Source: Arctopsyche grandis (lineage: Eukaryota > Arthropoda > Insecta > Trichoptera > Hydropsychidae). Taken from it: a stretch of DNA of 64,000 nucleotides. The position numbers and the translations under genes were made by a program. The notes beneath the pieces were generated by a model that made no database searches, was not told the DNA's origin, and saw nothing but the letters and a program-made list of their open reading frames with translations. Positions 14,320 through 58,944 of the stretch are shown here, piece after piece. Position 1 is the stretch's first letter. Every line of letters starts with the position of its first letter. The DNA is taken from contig NC_135364.1 in assembly GCF_051622035.1 (NCBI RefSeq), forward strand, positions 15,933,001 through 15,997,000, read 5' to 3'.

Positions 14320-14930
14320 GAAAATCCCCTCTGGAGAGTCTGAAATGGCAATCGGTAATAAAATATTTCGGAGTAGCGTTCGATAAAAGAATGAGATACG
14401 CCCCTAACATTGGGGCAGCAAAATGCAAGGCGATGCGTGGTATATCCTCAATATACCCAATATTTAATCGCCATTATTCTTTATCAACTCAAAAAAATAA
14501 AATAGAATTATATCGCGCGCTCATATTACCATTATTAACCTATGCTACACCTGTATGGAATAACCTTTCCAAGCTCCAAATAATACAAAATAAATCCCTA
14601 AAAATAATTTATAACACACCCATTTATACTAACCTGAAAAAACTGCATGCCATAAATAATATTCCGTTAGTCACATATACATATTACAAACAATCTAACT
14701 AGTAGATTCTACGACAGAATTACAAATAACCATACTAACACACTTGTGAAGAGTCTCGTTGATTACTTTTTTTATATCACCATGTGGTGCTCACTGTAAA
14801 TGGAATATTATATTTTTATTTATGTTTATTATTATTTATTGTCCCATTATACAACTTTCTTTTTATTTTTTATTATGTATGTGTGCCTATTTAAATAAAA
14901 TAAAATAAATAAAATTACAACATAATGTAT
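14320..14930 (+). pseudogene. Jockey-clade LINE, 5'-truncated 3' end
   Basis: A continuous frame from about 14329 to 14702 reads WQSVIKYFGVAFDKRM, then YRALILPLLTYATPVWNNL and LQIIQNKSLKIIYNTP. This is the post-palm region of jockey-like LINEs (YLGV.LD..., LILP.LTYA.PVW, LQ..QNK.LR.I). It is followed by AT-rich 3' sequence and an (AAATAA)n-like tail near 14895-14915. Everything upstream of the RT C-terminus is missing. Confidence 0.8.
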
Positions 14931-15245
14931 GTATATACCATTCAGGTATAAACACAGATTACCTAAACACAATCTGTTTTAGATCGTCGAATTTACAGTC
15001 TTTAGTTTATATTATGTATAAGATGTATTATGAGCATTTATAAGAATTGTAAATATGTTTTTGAGCTCTTTTTCCAATTATGCTGTACATCAACATTAGA
15101 ATAATATAATACTATAATTACTAACAAAAATACAATAAAACTGTATAATAGAAAATGATCAGTAGATCAGTAGCTATAAAATAGATAGATTCATTGTGAA
15201 CATAATTTAGTAATAATAAAAAGCATTTAAAAATAAAATCTATTA

Positions 15246-16405
15246 TATATATGTCAGTGAAGGAATATAAATATATAAAAGATGATTTGTTCAGGCTAGA
15301 GGCTTATTGCAGCATAAATAAGTTGGAAATTAATGTAGCAAAATGCTCCTGCATAACCTTCACCAGAAAACTATGTCCAGTTGACTTTCCTCATTCAATC
15401 AACGGACATAGACTCACAAGGGTATCGGAAATTAGGGATTTGGTAGTCTTTTTAAACTCTGATCTATCCTTTAGTAAACATATTGACAATGTTGTAGCTC
15501 GAGCGTCGAAGGCCCTCGGGTTCGTCATCCGGTCCTCCAAATGCTTTACTTCTATAAAATCATACAAAATACTATATTGTGCATACGTAAGAAGTATTGT
15601 TGAGTTTGCATCCCAAGTTTGGAACCCAGAGTACTCTGGTGCAAGAGACAGATTGGAGCGCATTCAGAAGAGATTCTTGAGGTACATCAGTAGCCGTTTT
15701 GGATTATCCTATACTTCCTATGAAGATGCTTGTAGGTATCAGCATCTACTTCCACTTGTCAAAAGAAGGGAGATAGCTGACATCTCAACAATTTTGAACA
15801 TCCTTAACGGCTCGATCGACTGTCCTCAATTATTGAGCAGACTATCATTGCGTGTGCCAAATAGAATTACTAGATGTAATGAGCTCCTTTACATACCTAA
15901 TACTTTTTCTAATTATGGAAGAAGCTCATTCATCTGGCGTGCAAGCTCCACCGTCAACACACTAATTTTAACAATTTCTATGTTTGACTTATTTAATATT
16001 AATGCTATACAAGCTAGAGTGATTATTGCAAATTTGTTTTTCGATGATTAATTTTATTGAAAATTTACGATTGTGATTATGAATTTTTATTTTGATATAT
16101 TTATTTTGTCTTTTTGTTTTTTGTTATATATTATATTATTTTTATTATTTCATAATTTTTATCATATTATTATTCTTATTATTTTGATATTTTTATTATA
16201 CTGTTATTTCTATTTTTTTTCTTTTTGTTTTCTTTAACTATCTTACTCTATTATCATTTTTGTTTCTTATTTTAAATGTTTGAGCTTTTCTTTTTTTACC
16301 TATATGTGAAAATTATTAATGGTTTACTTAACATAATTATGTTTTTTTACTATCAATCTATGTAACTTAATAAACTGTAAATTTTCCAAATAAATAAATA
16401 ACAGA
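15246..16405 (+). pseudogene. LINE reverse transcriptase C-terminal half, 5'-truncated copy
   Basis: The 266-codon open frame at 15251-16051 contains KLEINVAKCSCITFTRK, HIDNVVARASKALGFVIR, YVRSIVEFASQVWNP and LERIQKRFLRYI. These form the thumb and connection region after the YADD motif of LINE reverse transcriptases. The catalytic palm is absent. The same family occurs at 33799-35058 and as a fragment at 55828-55935. A low-complexity 3' UTR ends in an (AAATA)n tail at about 16388-16403. The frame is long and intact, so the insertion is fairly recent. The clade (I, CR1 or related) is not resolved. Confidence 0.8.
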
Positions 16406-17323
16406 TGGTATAACATTAAACTAAGAAAAAATACATGGCCGGCCAAACTTTACCAAACTTACAGACACAAAATAAATATGCCACAGACAAATTTTTATCT
16501 CAATAAAATAAAAGTTTACTTTTAAAGCTTGGCAATAATCGTTCAATTTAAATTCAGTTTATCCTAGAGTTTCATTGCAGATTTGCAGTTGTTAAAAAGT
16601 CAATTTTATTTTCACAAGACCTTTCCAAACTTGCTATGGACAATTCGCCAACACTGTTCATTTATTCAATCTCACCAAATATCTTTTCTCCATAATACGT
16701 TCCAATGAAATAAAAAAAGAAGATTCGGTCAAACACTTCCGATTTCCAACTGAATGTATTACTCGATTATAACGCAAAACTCACAAGCGATATCAATTTT
16801 CAGAACTGGTAAATAATAGACTTCAAGATTAAAAGTTGATGTGTTGTTAATTTTGAACACAAATGTGTTGAAAATTATTGTGGTTATTTTTGGAAACACG
16901 CTTACTTGCTAGCTTTCAACTACATATATGGTATTTTTTTCTTAATCACACATGATTAATCCACTTTCATGACAGTGTCACAAATATCTATATACACAAA
17001 TGCATATAAACTAAAATAATACTCACTTTGATGCATACTTATATATTTTTAATATAAATCTTATTTGATATGTGAATATACATACAATTTTATTTCTAAA
17101 CGTATTTAAAACAAAACGGTATCACAATGTTGTGACAAATTTCAAGCTATCTTTTGAATACTGTTGTACTAAAATAGTTAACATTTACTATTTATTGCTA
17201 TTATTTTACATTAACTCTATTAAATATTGTACATTTGCATTCGATTAATATTATGGTAAACAACACACGCAAACATTGTATAATACATAATGTCATGTGC
17301 AAAATGAATACAAAATTCCATAT
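16406..17323. other. AT-rich region downstream of the PHETA gene
   Basis: No coding evidence. It probably includes the 3' UTR of the minus-strand gene ending at 17324: AATAAA on the minus strand at 17191-17196 is a possible polyadenylation signal, about 130 bp past the stop codon. Confidence 0.45.
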
Positions 17324-18927
17324 CTAAAAATTGATTAAATCCATTTCAGACGTATTGTTACTGAGATTCTTTCCATTTTTTATTTCGAGACCTGGTTTAT
17401 TCATTACTGAATTCTGATCGGCGGCACAACTTCGGTCGACAGATTTTTGGGCCGTTTCAGCACAATTCCTAGGAGAATTTTTCCTCTGTGGCGGTAGTGG
17501 AGGTTGCATCGAATCATTGTCAAATATAACTTTGTCATACACCACTTCACTTTCACTCTTATAAGTAACACAATTTTTAGCAGATCTTTGAGGTAACAAA
17601 GGCGAGTTCTTTTTTCTTGGGGGAGGACTCGGTGCGCTCCTGCTATAAAATACGCTAAAGTGAGGATCCGAATTAGATAAATTCGAACTGCTGGGATTGA
17701 GTCTTTGAAATACTTGAACAGAAGTTTTACTTCTTTCTACACCCAAATAGGTCGGCAAGGAATTCTCCAAGAATGAGGTATCTCTAACAGCACTCTTATT
17801 TACGGCGTCTAATACATTTGCAGATGATTTACTCCTATGTACATTGGTGAAGAAACTTTTATCATTGATATGACTCACAAAACTTGATTTGCTCGCCAGT
17901 TTCGTTTTTATGTTCTTCGGTTCGTTCGGTTTCCATGCCATCGATCCAGCATTGCGGGGTACCATTAATAATGGATCCTAAAATCGTTTAAGAATTATTG
18001 ATTTAATAACTAATAACTTCAATTAAAAAAATACAATTAATAATTCAGATATGTATACCTTTCCTGTCCGTAAATATATCTTAGATTGCAATGAAAACAA
18101 TTGTGAACGCAAATACTCGTAAGAGGCGGACTGAAGTTTTGATATCCATGTTGTTACCAAATTTTCTGACATACATGAAAATACATGTTTCTTTTCCGGC
18201 TCATCTCTGTAATGAGGACATTTACTTTATTTATAATCGATGAATAAGCAAAACATAAATACATTATGATACAAAAAACCATGATAGTCAAAGGTTATAT
18301 TTAAAAGTTCAAGCAAGTGAGTGATTTTAATCTGTGAATTAATCCACAAATAAAAATGAAAATATTTTACTGTAATGATAATGAATGAATAATTTTAAAA
18401 TATAAATTATAATGTATGAGGAAATGTCATTCGACTAACTTAAACAATATCGAAAAAGCAAAAGGAATCTCTTGTCCAGTTTCTGGAAATATTGATGCAT
18501 TTTCGAGGATGAACACGCCTGCCGCTTGCTTTTCAGATATAACTCCAACGTCATTAATGCGAAAATAAAATAGCAAGTTGTCGATGAGTTTAAACCATCG
18601 CTCTTTATACACTGTAATTCAAAACATGAAATTGCACATATTATATTACACTCTAAAAACTTTCATTGGACCTATTCAAATAGCAACAATACGCATAACA
18701 TCAGCAATAGATTGTTGTATAATACAGTAAAGTATGGATTAAAAATAGTAACATTGATTGATACTTGGAAAGATGAGATAATGACAACGCGAGATAAATT
18801 TAGACAAATGATTAATACCTGATTGTTGATATTGATTATTTACATTGACTTTTTTGTAGTTTAACCTTCCTTCAACTACTGCTCTTTCTTCGCTCATTCG
18901 AGCGAGTTGTCTTTCATTGTATTTCAT
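17324..18927 (-). CDS. PHETA: PH-domain endosomal adaptor, PHETA/Sesquipedalian family
   Basis: Four exons: 18819-18927, 18440-18611, 18059-18206 and 17324-17977, with GT-AG introns and consistent phases (1, 2, 0), giving 360 residues. Exon 1 starts with an ATG at 18927 and encodes the N-terminus (KYNERQLARM). The PH domain covers roughly residues 20-140: YKERWFKLIDNLLFYF forms the first strands, and its C-terminal helix carries the expected Trp (ENLVTTWISKLQSAS). In animals, PHETA1/2 (IPIP27) bind OCRL and phosphoinositides on endosomes and act in receptor recycling; this role is taken from the family. The last exon is Pro/Ser-rich with PPPRKK, PLLPQR and PPLPPQRK stretches that could bind SH3 domains. 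It is longer than the human protein (about 250 residues). The donor of exon 2 (AA-GTTAGT) is weak but keeps the frame. I could not assign the C-terminal OCRL-binding F&H motif with confidence. Confidence 0.85.
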
Positions 18928-19205
18928 TTGGAAATTTTAATTACGAGTATGTCAGTTAAGTGTCCATGACAGTTCTCACTTGTTGCTCGTAACAAAAGCG
19001 AAAGTACGGCCATTGTCACGTTCCACACACTACCTCGATAAAACGAAATACAGACAATTAAGACATATCAAATCTACATATTCCAAATATCATATTGTGC
19101 TTTTCAGGATTGCATGAGTGGTATTAATTATAATACAAATTATGGTTAAACTCCAAAATTTTTTTGAAATATTGATTGATTTTTCCACCACTAAAAATAA
19201 TACTA
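18928..19205. promoter_or_regulatory. Presumed 5' UTR/promoter region of the PHETA gene
   Basis: This sequence lies immediately upstream of the ATG at 18927 on the minus strand and contains no other gene. The start site is not identifiable, and no convincing TATA box was seen. Confidence 0.3.
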
Positions 19206-19379
19206 CAGTCCATCCGCTGTAGGAAGACACTTAGGTAAAACTTACTTGCTATCCCTTACATCCCATCTCGACCAATAGCATTTCGCGCGTACAATGTACT
19301 ATCTGCACGAAATGCTATTGGTCGAGAGGCGGTGTAAGAGACAGCATATATGTATTTTTTTCCTACAGCAGACCAACTA
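19206..19379. mobile_element. 174-bp palindromic MITE
   Basis: Both ends share TC.GCTGTAGGAA read inward, and TA flanks each side (19204-19205, 19380-19381). The interior contains a perfect inverted repeat, CTCGACCAATAGCATTTCG against CGAAATGCTATTGGTCGAG, separated by about 23 bp. The structure suggests a Tc1/mariner-related MITE with foldback potential. Confidence 0.7.
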
Positions 19380-21908
19380 TAATCTACATCCAAAAAAGTG
19401 ACCCCAAATTCCATAATTAACATCGAGCAATTCTAAAGAACACCGTTTTCAGTACAAGAACATAATAAAACTATTGTCTATTTTTTAACGTGGAAATTAA
19501 ATGTGGGAAGAATCTCATTTCCATTCCACAAACTCAATAAAAAAGCGATTACAATATCCAAGTGATAAAAAAGCATTTTAACAGACATTTCATAGACAAA
19601 ATGTACCTGTAAGTTAAAGATTCATGCATTCACCTTTTCCTACGAAAGCCACTGGAGATAGGCACTTGACTTAAGGGTAAGTGAAGTTTTCTAATAATTC
19701 AAGGTTATACAACCTACTAAGTTTCGTAACGTCCTTATTTGCGTACCAACCTTTAGTCATCTCTTAAGTTATTTTTCTTACCAGAATAATAGGTGAAAAG
19801 TCAAATTATAAAAATATACTATTCAAAGCGATCTTCCTAATCCCAGCATAAGGAAAACAATAATATGGTAAAAATTCATATTGAAATAAAAATATATAAT
19901 AAAAATGATATATCGAGTCAATTTATTAGAGAACAAACAATAACCAATAAGTCTCCATTTAACACTAAAAAATTTATAAAAGAACTACTACTGCAAATGT
20001 TATACAAATCATAAGTTTGTGAGAAAATACATGTTTTTGAAAATTTTAATTTAAATATCATATAAAATTCATTAAGTAATTATTAGTATGAGATCATTTG
20101 TAATAGAAGGATATATAGTCAATTGATTCTGATTGATCAATTAAAAGTTATTTACTTATGGTGCTTCATTAAAAATAGTGATCAATTAACAGTTTATTAC
20201 TTTACGGTTGTAAATGTACTACGGAAAATGGTGGAAGTAAAAAATTTGCATGTCTCAAATGTAGATCCATAAATAACATACAAATATAATATACAATAAA
20301 AAAAAACAACAAGAAAAACAAATCATAAAGACTTTTAAAAAATATGAGAATTTTAGATATACACAAAAGCTTTGAGGTGTAACAGTATAATGCATGGGGC
20401 AAGCATGTATAAACAAAATGTATCTAATACACAAAACTTATAAAAAAAAGAGGTATGTTTATTAAGAACTATTTTTAATAAAAAAAATAAAAGCACAAAA
20501 CCAAAAAGTTAGAATATTGAAAGACATATCAGTTTAAAAACTCAAATACATTTAATACAGTATAATAAAAAAAAATGCAAATGAACCAACCAAAAAATTT
20601 CGATAACCGACAATAAAATTGCAAGAATTCTTTCAGTAACAACAAAAATAAAATATGTTCAAGCATCACAAAAGAGGATTAATTTCCAATTAGATAAAAG
20701 ACGAAAAAAATCATCAGCGACAAGACAAATCAATATTTGACTATTTTATTTAAAATTCAAATAACAGTCTTAGTTAGATCCATCCTCAAAGATGGTTCGC
20801 GTTAAATAAGTTTCGTGTAACGCTAAAAGTTCAAAATTTATTTTTGAATAAAATATAAAAATTTAGGTTTCTTACGAAGCATAAATATTAAATAAAAATA
20901 TATTCATGACGCATTATATAAATAAAACTAATACACAAATGTACAGTCTATATCTAAGCAATCACGAATTTTTTTAAAAACAAATGTTAATGAATCCTAT
21001 CGGTCATTAAGTCTTCTCATTTGTACTATTATAGATATCAATCATCGATCAAACTAGTAAAAATTTACATAACAATCCAAAAAATAACAAACTAAATTTT
21101 GCTATTTTAATTTTTTTTTGTTTTAAGAAATCACAGATGTCGTGTATGAATGATTTATAATTTACGCAATATATTTACAAATGCGATTATTTGAAGTTGG
21201 CAGTATTTCATTATCAAGTCCATTACCTTAACTATACGACCACAAAATCTACGTTATTATAACTTACATTTGTATACAGTACCTCATCTTTAAAAGTTTA
21301 TTCTTAATATTTCCTATTCGATGCATACATATATGCAAAACTAATGTTTCTCTATCCACAAAAGGAACAAAATGATAAACAATCAAAAGGAATTAAATAC
21401 ACATAAAAATTTCAGGTGGAGGGCAGTGCAGTCACCGATGCAGGTATAATTGAATTATTACGAGCCCAATTACACTATGCTGAATATGAGTGCAGTTTTA
21501 TACATACTCAACGTGCAAACATGTTATAAAACTATGTTCTTTGGACTTTATTTATGGAATTAAACAAAACGGAGTCGACAATCGATCAAACCAGAAAGAA
21601 AACCTCGAAACTAACTCTCAATTACAAATCCATTATTTGGCATGAATTTAAAAAGTCCACGTTTAACCAAATTGGTGTTTTAAATGTATATTACAATATA
21701 ATGAACGTATTTAACTATAAGTCTTGGTGACATTGTTTCAATATTCAGTCAAAACACAAAGTTTCTATTGTATAATACAAAGAGATTTATGTCGATATTA
21801 TTACATGATTTATACCCATTTCATTTCAATCATCCTAATATTTATTCACATGTGGGAATGACGTAAATTCCATGATCTAAAGGAATCACGAATATAATTA
21901 GAGTGACG
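19380..21908. other. AT-rich intergenic region and Dot1 3' UTR
   Basis: No coding sequence recognised. On the minus strand AATAAA at 21841-21846, about 65 bp after the Dot1 stop codon, is a possible early polyadenylation signal; the true 3' end could lie further on. Confidence 0.45.
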
Positions 21909-54144
<32,236 letters not shown>

Positions 54145-54720
54145 GTCGTCCGGTTCTCTTTCCTGGAGATGTTGCCGTTTCCGTTTCCGTTGCCGTTGCC
54201 GTTGCCGTCGCCGTAGCCGTTCCTAGAGCGGCACTCGCGGGGAGGGGTGAGGGCGGGGGCGAGGGCGAAGACGCGCACGCAAACGTTCTGCCGCTCGGCG
54301 CCACCGCATGTCGGGGTGAGGGGGCGCAGCCCGAGCGGCCCGAGCCGATCGCACCGCGCCAACGCCAACGCTCGAAACCACACTCGACACTCGTCACTCG
54401 TCACTCGTCACTCCTCACACCTCACTCCTCACTCGCACGTCACTCCACTCGAGGCACTTCCACTCGAACTCGAACTCGAACTCGAGCTCGAACTCGCACT
54501 CGCACTCGCAATCAAAGCGCGAAACACGCGTCCAACACACTCCGCTCCGAACCGCACCGCACCACCCGCACCCGCGGCCGCACGCACGCCACTCGCGCCT
54601 CCCGCTCCCTCTGCCGCTACCCCGCAACCCCGCTGCCGCCTAATTCACCCACAGACACACGTGCCGAAGCCTGCACAGCCAGTGGCCGTTAACCGTCGTC
54701 GTTACTCTTGTCGCTCGACA

Positions 54721-55208
54721 CTGCGACCATGTCCACTCTACATTATTTTATTTTACTTAGATATATAACAGGGTAACTAGATTATTACGCACATTGTGAA
54801 CGCCCAAACGACAATTTTCGCCATGAAAATCGCAAATACGGAATATTTAACACTCGAGTTCTTGTTAATATGATAGTTTTCGAGTGTATGATGAACTTTT
54901 CAGCTGCCAGATGTTCTGTTATAGAGATTTAAGTGACTTTTGGGTGGAACGCTTTGTGGACAATAATCACTGAACCATATAACAGGAAGACCCCAATGCG
55001 CCTTCCTCGATAATTAATTACAAACAATACAGCATTTTTGTTACATAAATCACTGTACTTCGAAAAGCTGAAGAACACGAAATTAACAATTAATTAATTA
55101 ATTAAAGAATGAATCCATTGACACATCTAGGGATTTTAGACTTGTACATTCATTTTTACAAATTATACATACATAATATAGAAGATATAATATACATAAT
55201 ACAGAACT
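54721..55208. other. AT-rich stretch upstream of Dot1
   Basis: Nothing recognised apart from an (AATT)n run near 55088-55105. Confidence 0.5.
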
Positions 55209-55211
55209 TTA

Positions 55212-55799
55212 GGCTTCATTCTCACGGGAGCTTTTTTAACGTTCGTTAAAAAAACGTTCAAATAGAACAAATGCATTTCCATGTATATGTTCATACGTCA
55301 GCGCTTTTAAAACGCGACGCTTTTTTATCGAGTAGTGTTGCATTTTGAGCGCTGGGCGTTGGGCGTTAAAGGGAATAGATCATATGAAACTTCGTATTAT
55401 TATTCACACGAGCGGTAAAAAAGCGCCGGCGCTTCACTCATTACGCCACGCACTCGCTCGGCAGCTGGACGTGTTTGTTTTGACATTCGAAAATAACTAC
55501 AAAATTTATCGGGGTATTGCCTCAATTCTTCATACAGTGTCACAAACTGCCCTTTTAAGTATCTCAGTTCATTCAGAGGATGGACCCAGAATGCCTTTTG
55601 TTTTCTTTTTCGTCTTCTAGCAACACAAATCGCTATTGCTATTAATTTAGCAGAAACCATTTCCACGTCTTACTGAAGCGAGAAACGAAACAAGAGTGAT
55701 TTTAAAGCGTTCGTATGAACAATCATATCGAGAACGTTATAAAAGCGCCAACGCCGAGTTTTAACGCAACGTTTTTTAAAGTCTCGTGCGAATGAAGCC
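55212..55799 (-). mobile_element. PIF/Harbinger-like element, deletion derivative
   Basis: It is flanked by TTA on both sides (55209-55211 and 55800-55802). The ends read inward GGCTTCATTCTCACGGGAG and GGCTTCATTCGCACGAGAC, followed by AACGTT. The 588-bp element keeps only the beginning of a transposase on the minus strand. Confidence 0.82.
55400..55666 (-). pseudogene. HARBI1-like nuclease, N-terminal remnant
   Basis: The minus frame reads RRKRKQKAFWVHPLNELRYL, then FVTLYEELRQYPDKFCSYFR, then MS. This closely follows the usual start of PIF/Harbinger nucleases (RR.FWV.P.N..R...G.F..L..EL...P..F..Y.RM). After this the frame runs into the end repeat, so the DDE core has been deleted. Confidence 0.82.
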
Positions 55800-55827
55800 T
55801 TAAGAATCCCCATACTCTGATTCTGCT

Positions 55828-55935
55828 CTATTACAGTTTGGTTCGTAGTAATATAGAGTATGCCTAAATCATATGGTCTCCTTATTACCAAACTCACATT
55901 GAGCATTTAGCGAAAATTCAGAAGCGTTTTTTGAC
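55828..55935 (+). pseudogene. LINE reverse transcriptase fragment
   Basis: About 36 codons with one stop: LYYSLVRSNIEYA, then IIWSPYYQTHIEHLAKIQKR and FLT. It resembles the corresponding part of the copies at 15246 and 33799 (YESLVRSILEF..IIWNP...ERIQKRFL). Confidence 0.7.
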
Positions 55936-55951
55936 CGACTCCACAGCCCTG
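55936..55951 (-). mobile_element. hAT-type terminal motif
   Basis: Inverse of CAGGGCTGTGGAGTCG, directly after the LINE fragment. The other end was not found. Confidence 0.4.
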
Positions 55952-56612
55952 GTTATTATTAAAAAATTTATCATTTCATAAAACATTTCTTTCATATCTT
56001 GTATTTTCTCTGAACAGATTATAACCTATTATCAAATTCATTCATTATTGTTTTAGAAAATTGTGGCAACTTATAAAAGTGAGAAAAATGCCAATATAAC
56101 TTTAATGCCCGTCTCATTAAAATTGCCATATTAAATTAATTAATGATTTTTAAAATGATTAATAACTTCGCATTACACATGTGACAAAACCAAAAATATG
56201 GATTCGCTACTATATTTATCTGGGAGCGCCACGATGATGCTGATTTTTTTTGTAGTTAAATCTTATCTTATCTACTCCGACATTTTTTTACATACCTCAT
56301 CTTACTTCGCCTTACGATTATTACTCACTAAGCTGCAAGCAAATCTGCTACTGGTATATATTAGTAATTTTCAATAGAGATATCGCAGCGAAACGTAATA
56401 ATTCGTTTTTTGAGCTTGAAAAATATGGCCGCAGTAGTAAACAAGTACCAAATAATATTTTACTGACAAATCACTTACCTATTACCTATATGTATATAAG
56501 ACTTTTAAAGGTTCTTTATTAACACTCATTCATCAATAATAAAAAAGTAAATTTCTCTAAGAAATAAATATATTTTCAATATTAGCATTTTATAAATTCA
56601 TAATAACATTTT
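55952..56612. other. AT-rich spacer and 3' UTR of NDUFAF6
   Basis: No coding sequence or clear element. The part next to 56613 should be the 3' UTR of the minus-strand gene; no canonical AATAAA was seen within the first 100 bp. Confidence 0.45.
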
Positions 56613-57847
56613 CTAATATTTTGATAATAATTTATACCAATATAGTTTGAGAGATATAAAGGAATTTCCTAAATTCAAACTTTTGTCAAACAAAAAAAAA
56701 TCTTTTTTCTGAAGCTTCTTCAAATATGTATCTACGCCTACTGCTGGCAAAAATATCCTTTTTGCCTCTGATGGAACATTGATACTGCGTGCCTGAAAGA
56801 AAAGTCAACAAAATACGTATAAAAAACACCACTTCGCAATATTAATCGGGTAAATTATTTCGTTTTATGATTAGAGATATTTTTAAAAAGCTCGACCTTT
56901 GATAAATGTTGATTGGCTCTAGTTGCTACTTCAAAAATCACATCCTTCAAATTTTGCTCATTGGAAGAACGTAATATCGCTTCTTGACTTATTTTATACT
57001 TCATGAGAATATCTTGTGGTAGACTGACGATTTTATTTTTCGCAGAATATTCCACAGATCTACATCACCAAAAAACATGCACATTACATATTTAAAATCA
57101 TTGTTTTAGTATTCGATTGCGCGAATACTAAATCTTCAACCTTAACATATTTACAATTCCTTGAGCTTTTCCTAAATGAGATGCAACATGATCGGCAGAA
57201 ACATTTTTAATTCCAGCACTTTCTAATATAGAGTAATAAACTGGTGATACAGACTCTTCGGCATATTTTTCCATGTCCTCCAATGACAAAAAATATTTCT
57301 TATCCAGATAACTTTTTCTAGAAACAATTAACCTCGTTAAATTTCGTTTCGACATTTTTTTCTGTAAATGCATCTAAAAAACAAAGTATTTTTATAATTC
57401 ATGGTATACTGATTAAAAATAGTGATTTATCAAAATTTTACTTTATATAATTCTTGAGCCACCGGATGTGCAGGAATGGCTTCTTTAGCGTTCGATGAAG
57501 CTATTTTATCTAATGCTTCAATCCAAAATTGAAAACGCATCAATCCAATATTTTTATCGGACACTTGGTCTTGCACACGTGCAATTTCCACATTGAACGC
57601 CCTGATCACTATAGCATGTGTGAGTACGCTTTTGTCCAATAAAAGAGTCGAAACAAAGTTTTCATAATCATACCGTCTACCTAAAAATATACCGGTAAAA
57701 TTAAACCGCAACTTTTAAGGTTACCTCTTAAAAATATAATCGCATATATTACCTGACTGAATCCAAACAGTATTGTAGAGTATCTTTAGACATATTTCTT
57801 TTAGAAATGGTGAAAACCTTTTGACAACATGGTCTGAAAATACCCAT
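56613..57847 (-). CDS. NDUFAF6 (sicily): NADH dehydrogenase complex I assembly factor 6
   Basis: Five exons: 57753-57847, 57442-57676, 57141-57373, 56897-57059 and 56613-56792. They total 906 nt and encode 301 residues, with all phases consistent. The first 20 residues (from ATG at 57847) are basic and free of acidic residues, as in a mitochondrial targeting signal. The body is a trans-isoprenyl diphosphate/phytoene synthase-like fold: CLDSVRRYDYENFVSTLLL, IRAFNVEIARVQDQVSDKNI, GLMRFQFW and ADHVASHLGKAQGIVNMLR. NDUFAF6 is a matrix protein needed for assembly of the early complex I module around ND1; it is not thought to act as a synthase. The human protein is about 333 residues, so this is a normal length. 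The exon 1/2 junction uses the second of two close AG acceptors (GTAG at 57678-57677), because the first would create a stop. It is head-to-head with the lysyl-tRNA synthetase gene. Confidence 0.93.
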
Positions 57848-58944
57848 CTCGACACCGAAACAAAGCACCCATCCACTCTACCAGAGAAACCAGTTTTGAC
57901 AGTTTTGGTCTAAAGCGATCATATTTCGTAATAGAACCAAAAATAACCACCAACTAAACGGAAAGAATTTTCGAACAAAAAATAGTGTTCATTTAATAAT
58001 TAATGTTTTTATAAAGTATGACATATAGTTTAAGAAATTATCTTTAGTAAATAATTAACCATACGTTATAGCTTTAGTATTTGTGTTACTAGAACAGTAC
58101 TAATTATAAAAACATTAGTCTGATCAGTTGGTAAACGTAATCAATACAATTTAGGATTATAAAATTAAAAATTAATACGTACCTAATACATTAATCGGTA
58201 AACACGAAGAATAGTGTCGCCTGGCATTTACATACACAAAACATTGAGTATATAATTCACTATCACTTGGATCCACAAAGTTGTCCTGGTGAATCACAAG
58301 CGAATGTACATACATATATTCCATTGTGGATACGAGCGAAACGAAAGTTGAAACGTCAATTCGGCACAAATAGCGGATTATTTACAACGTACTTGCAATA
58401 ATTTGTTTTAGAAATTAATTTCGGACCTCCACCAATGTGTTTGGAGTATTTCTGACGGTAATTTCAGAGAATTGCACAATATAGGTACACACTGTATTCA
58501 TTTTCAAATATAAGCACGCTCCTCAAAATATTTTTAAATTCATATATTACCACAGCGACCATAATTCACGAAGGCTGAGCTATTTTGTATGCCCTGGTTT
58601 TAAATTATAAAAATAATCATTACTCCTTAGGATTTTGGTCTTCTCTGAATAGAATATGATTATTGTGTCAAGTACTTTACTGGCCTAATTAGACTATATT
58701 GTGAAAGAATGCCCTCTGAGACATTGAGATGAAGCTGGTGAGTTAAATATTTGAAAATGGTTAGAGATTAGACACGTAGAGCGGCGCTGTGGCCAAAGGG
58801 GGTGGGGGGTGAGGTTTGCCGTGCGGCATGGTGTCGGTGTTGGCGGCACGTGTGCAGCGATTTGCGGTTTCGACTTTCCGCGCTCTCCCCCTGCGCCTCC
58901 GCCCCCCGGCCCTGAGCCCCCGAGCTGCCTTCTCCAACGCCACC
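57848..58944. promoter_or_regulatory. Divergent region between NDUFAF6 and LysRS
   Basis: 1.1 kb between the two start codons. The right end (58775-58944) is CpG-rich and presumably holds the LysRS promoter and 5' UTR; the rest is AT-rich. No TATA box stands out. Confidence 0.45.

Noticed and set aside
57677-57682. First AG acceptor (57682-57681) for NDUFAF6 exon 2
   Set aside because: Using it would add GTAG and create an in-frame stop after exon 1; the next AG (57678-57677) restores the conserved CLDSVRRYDYE sequence.
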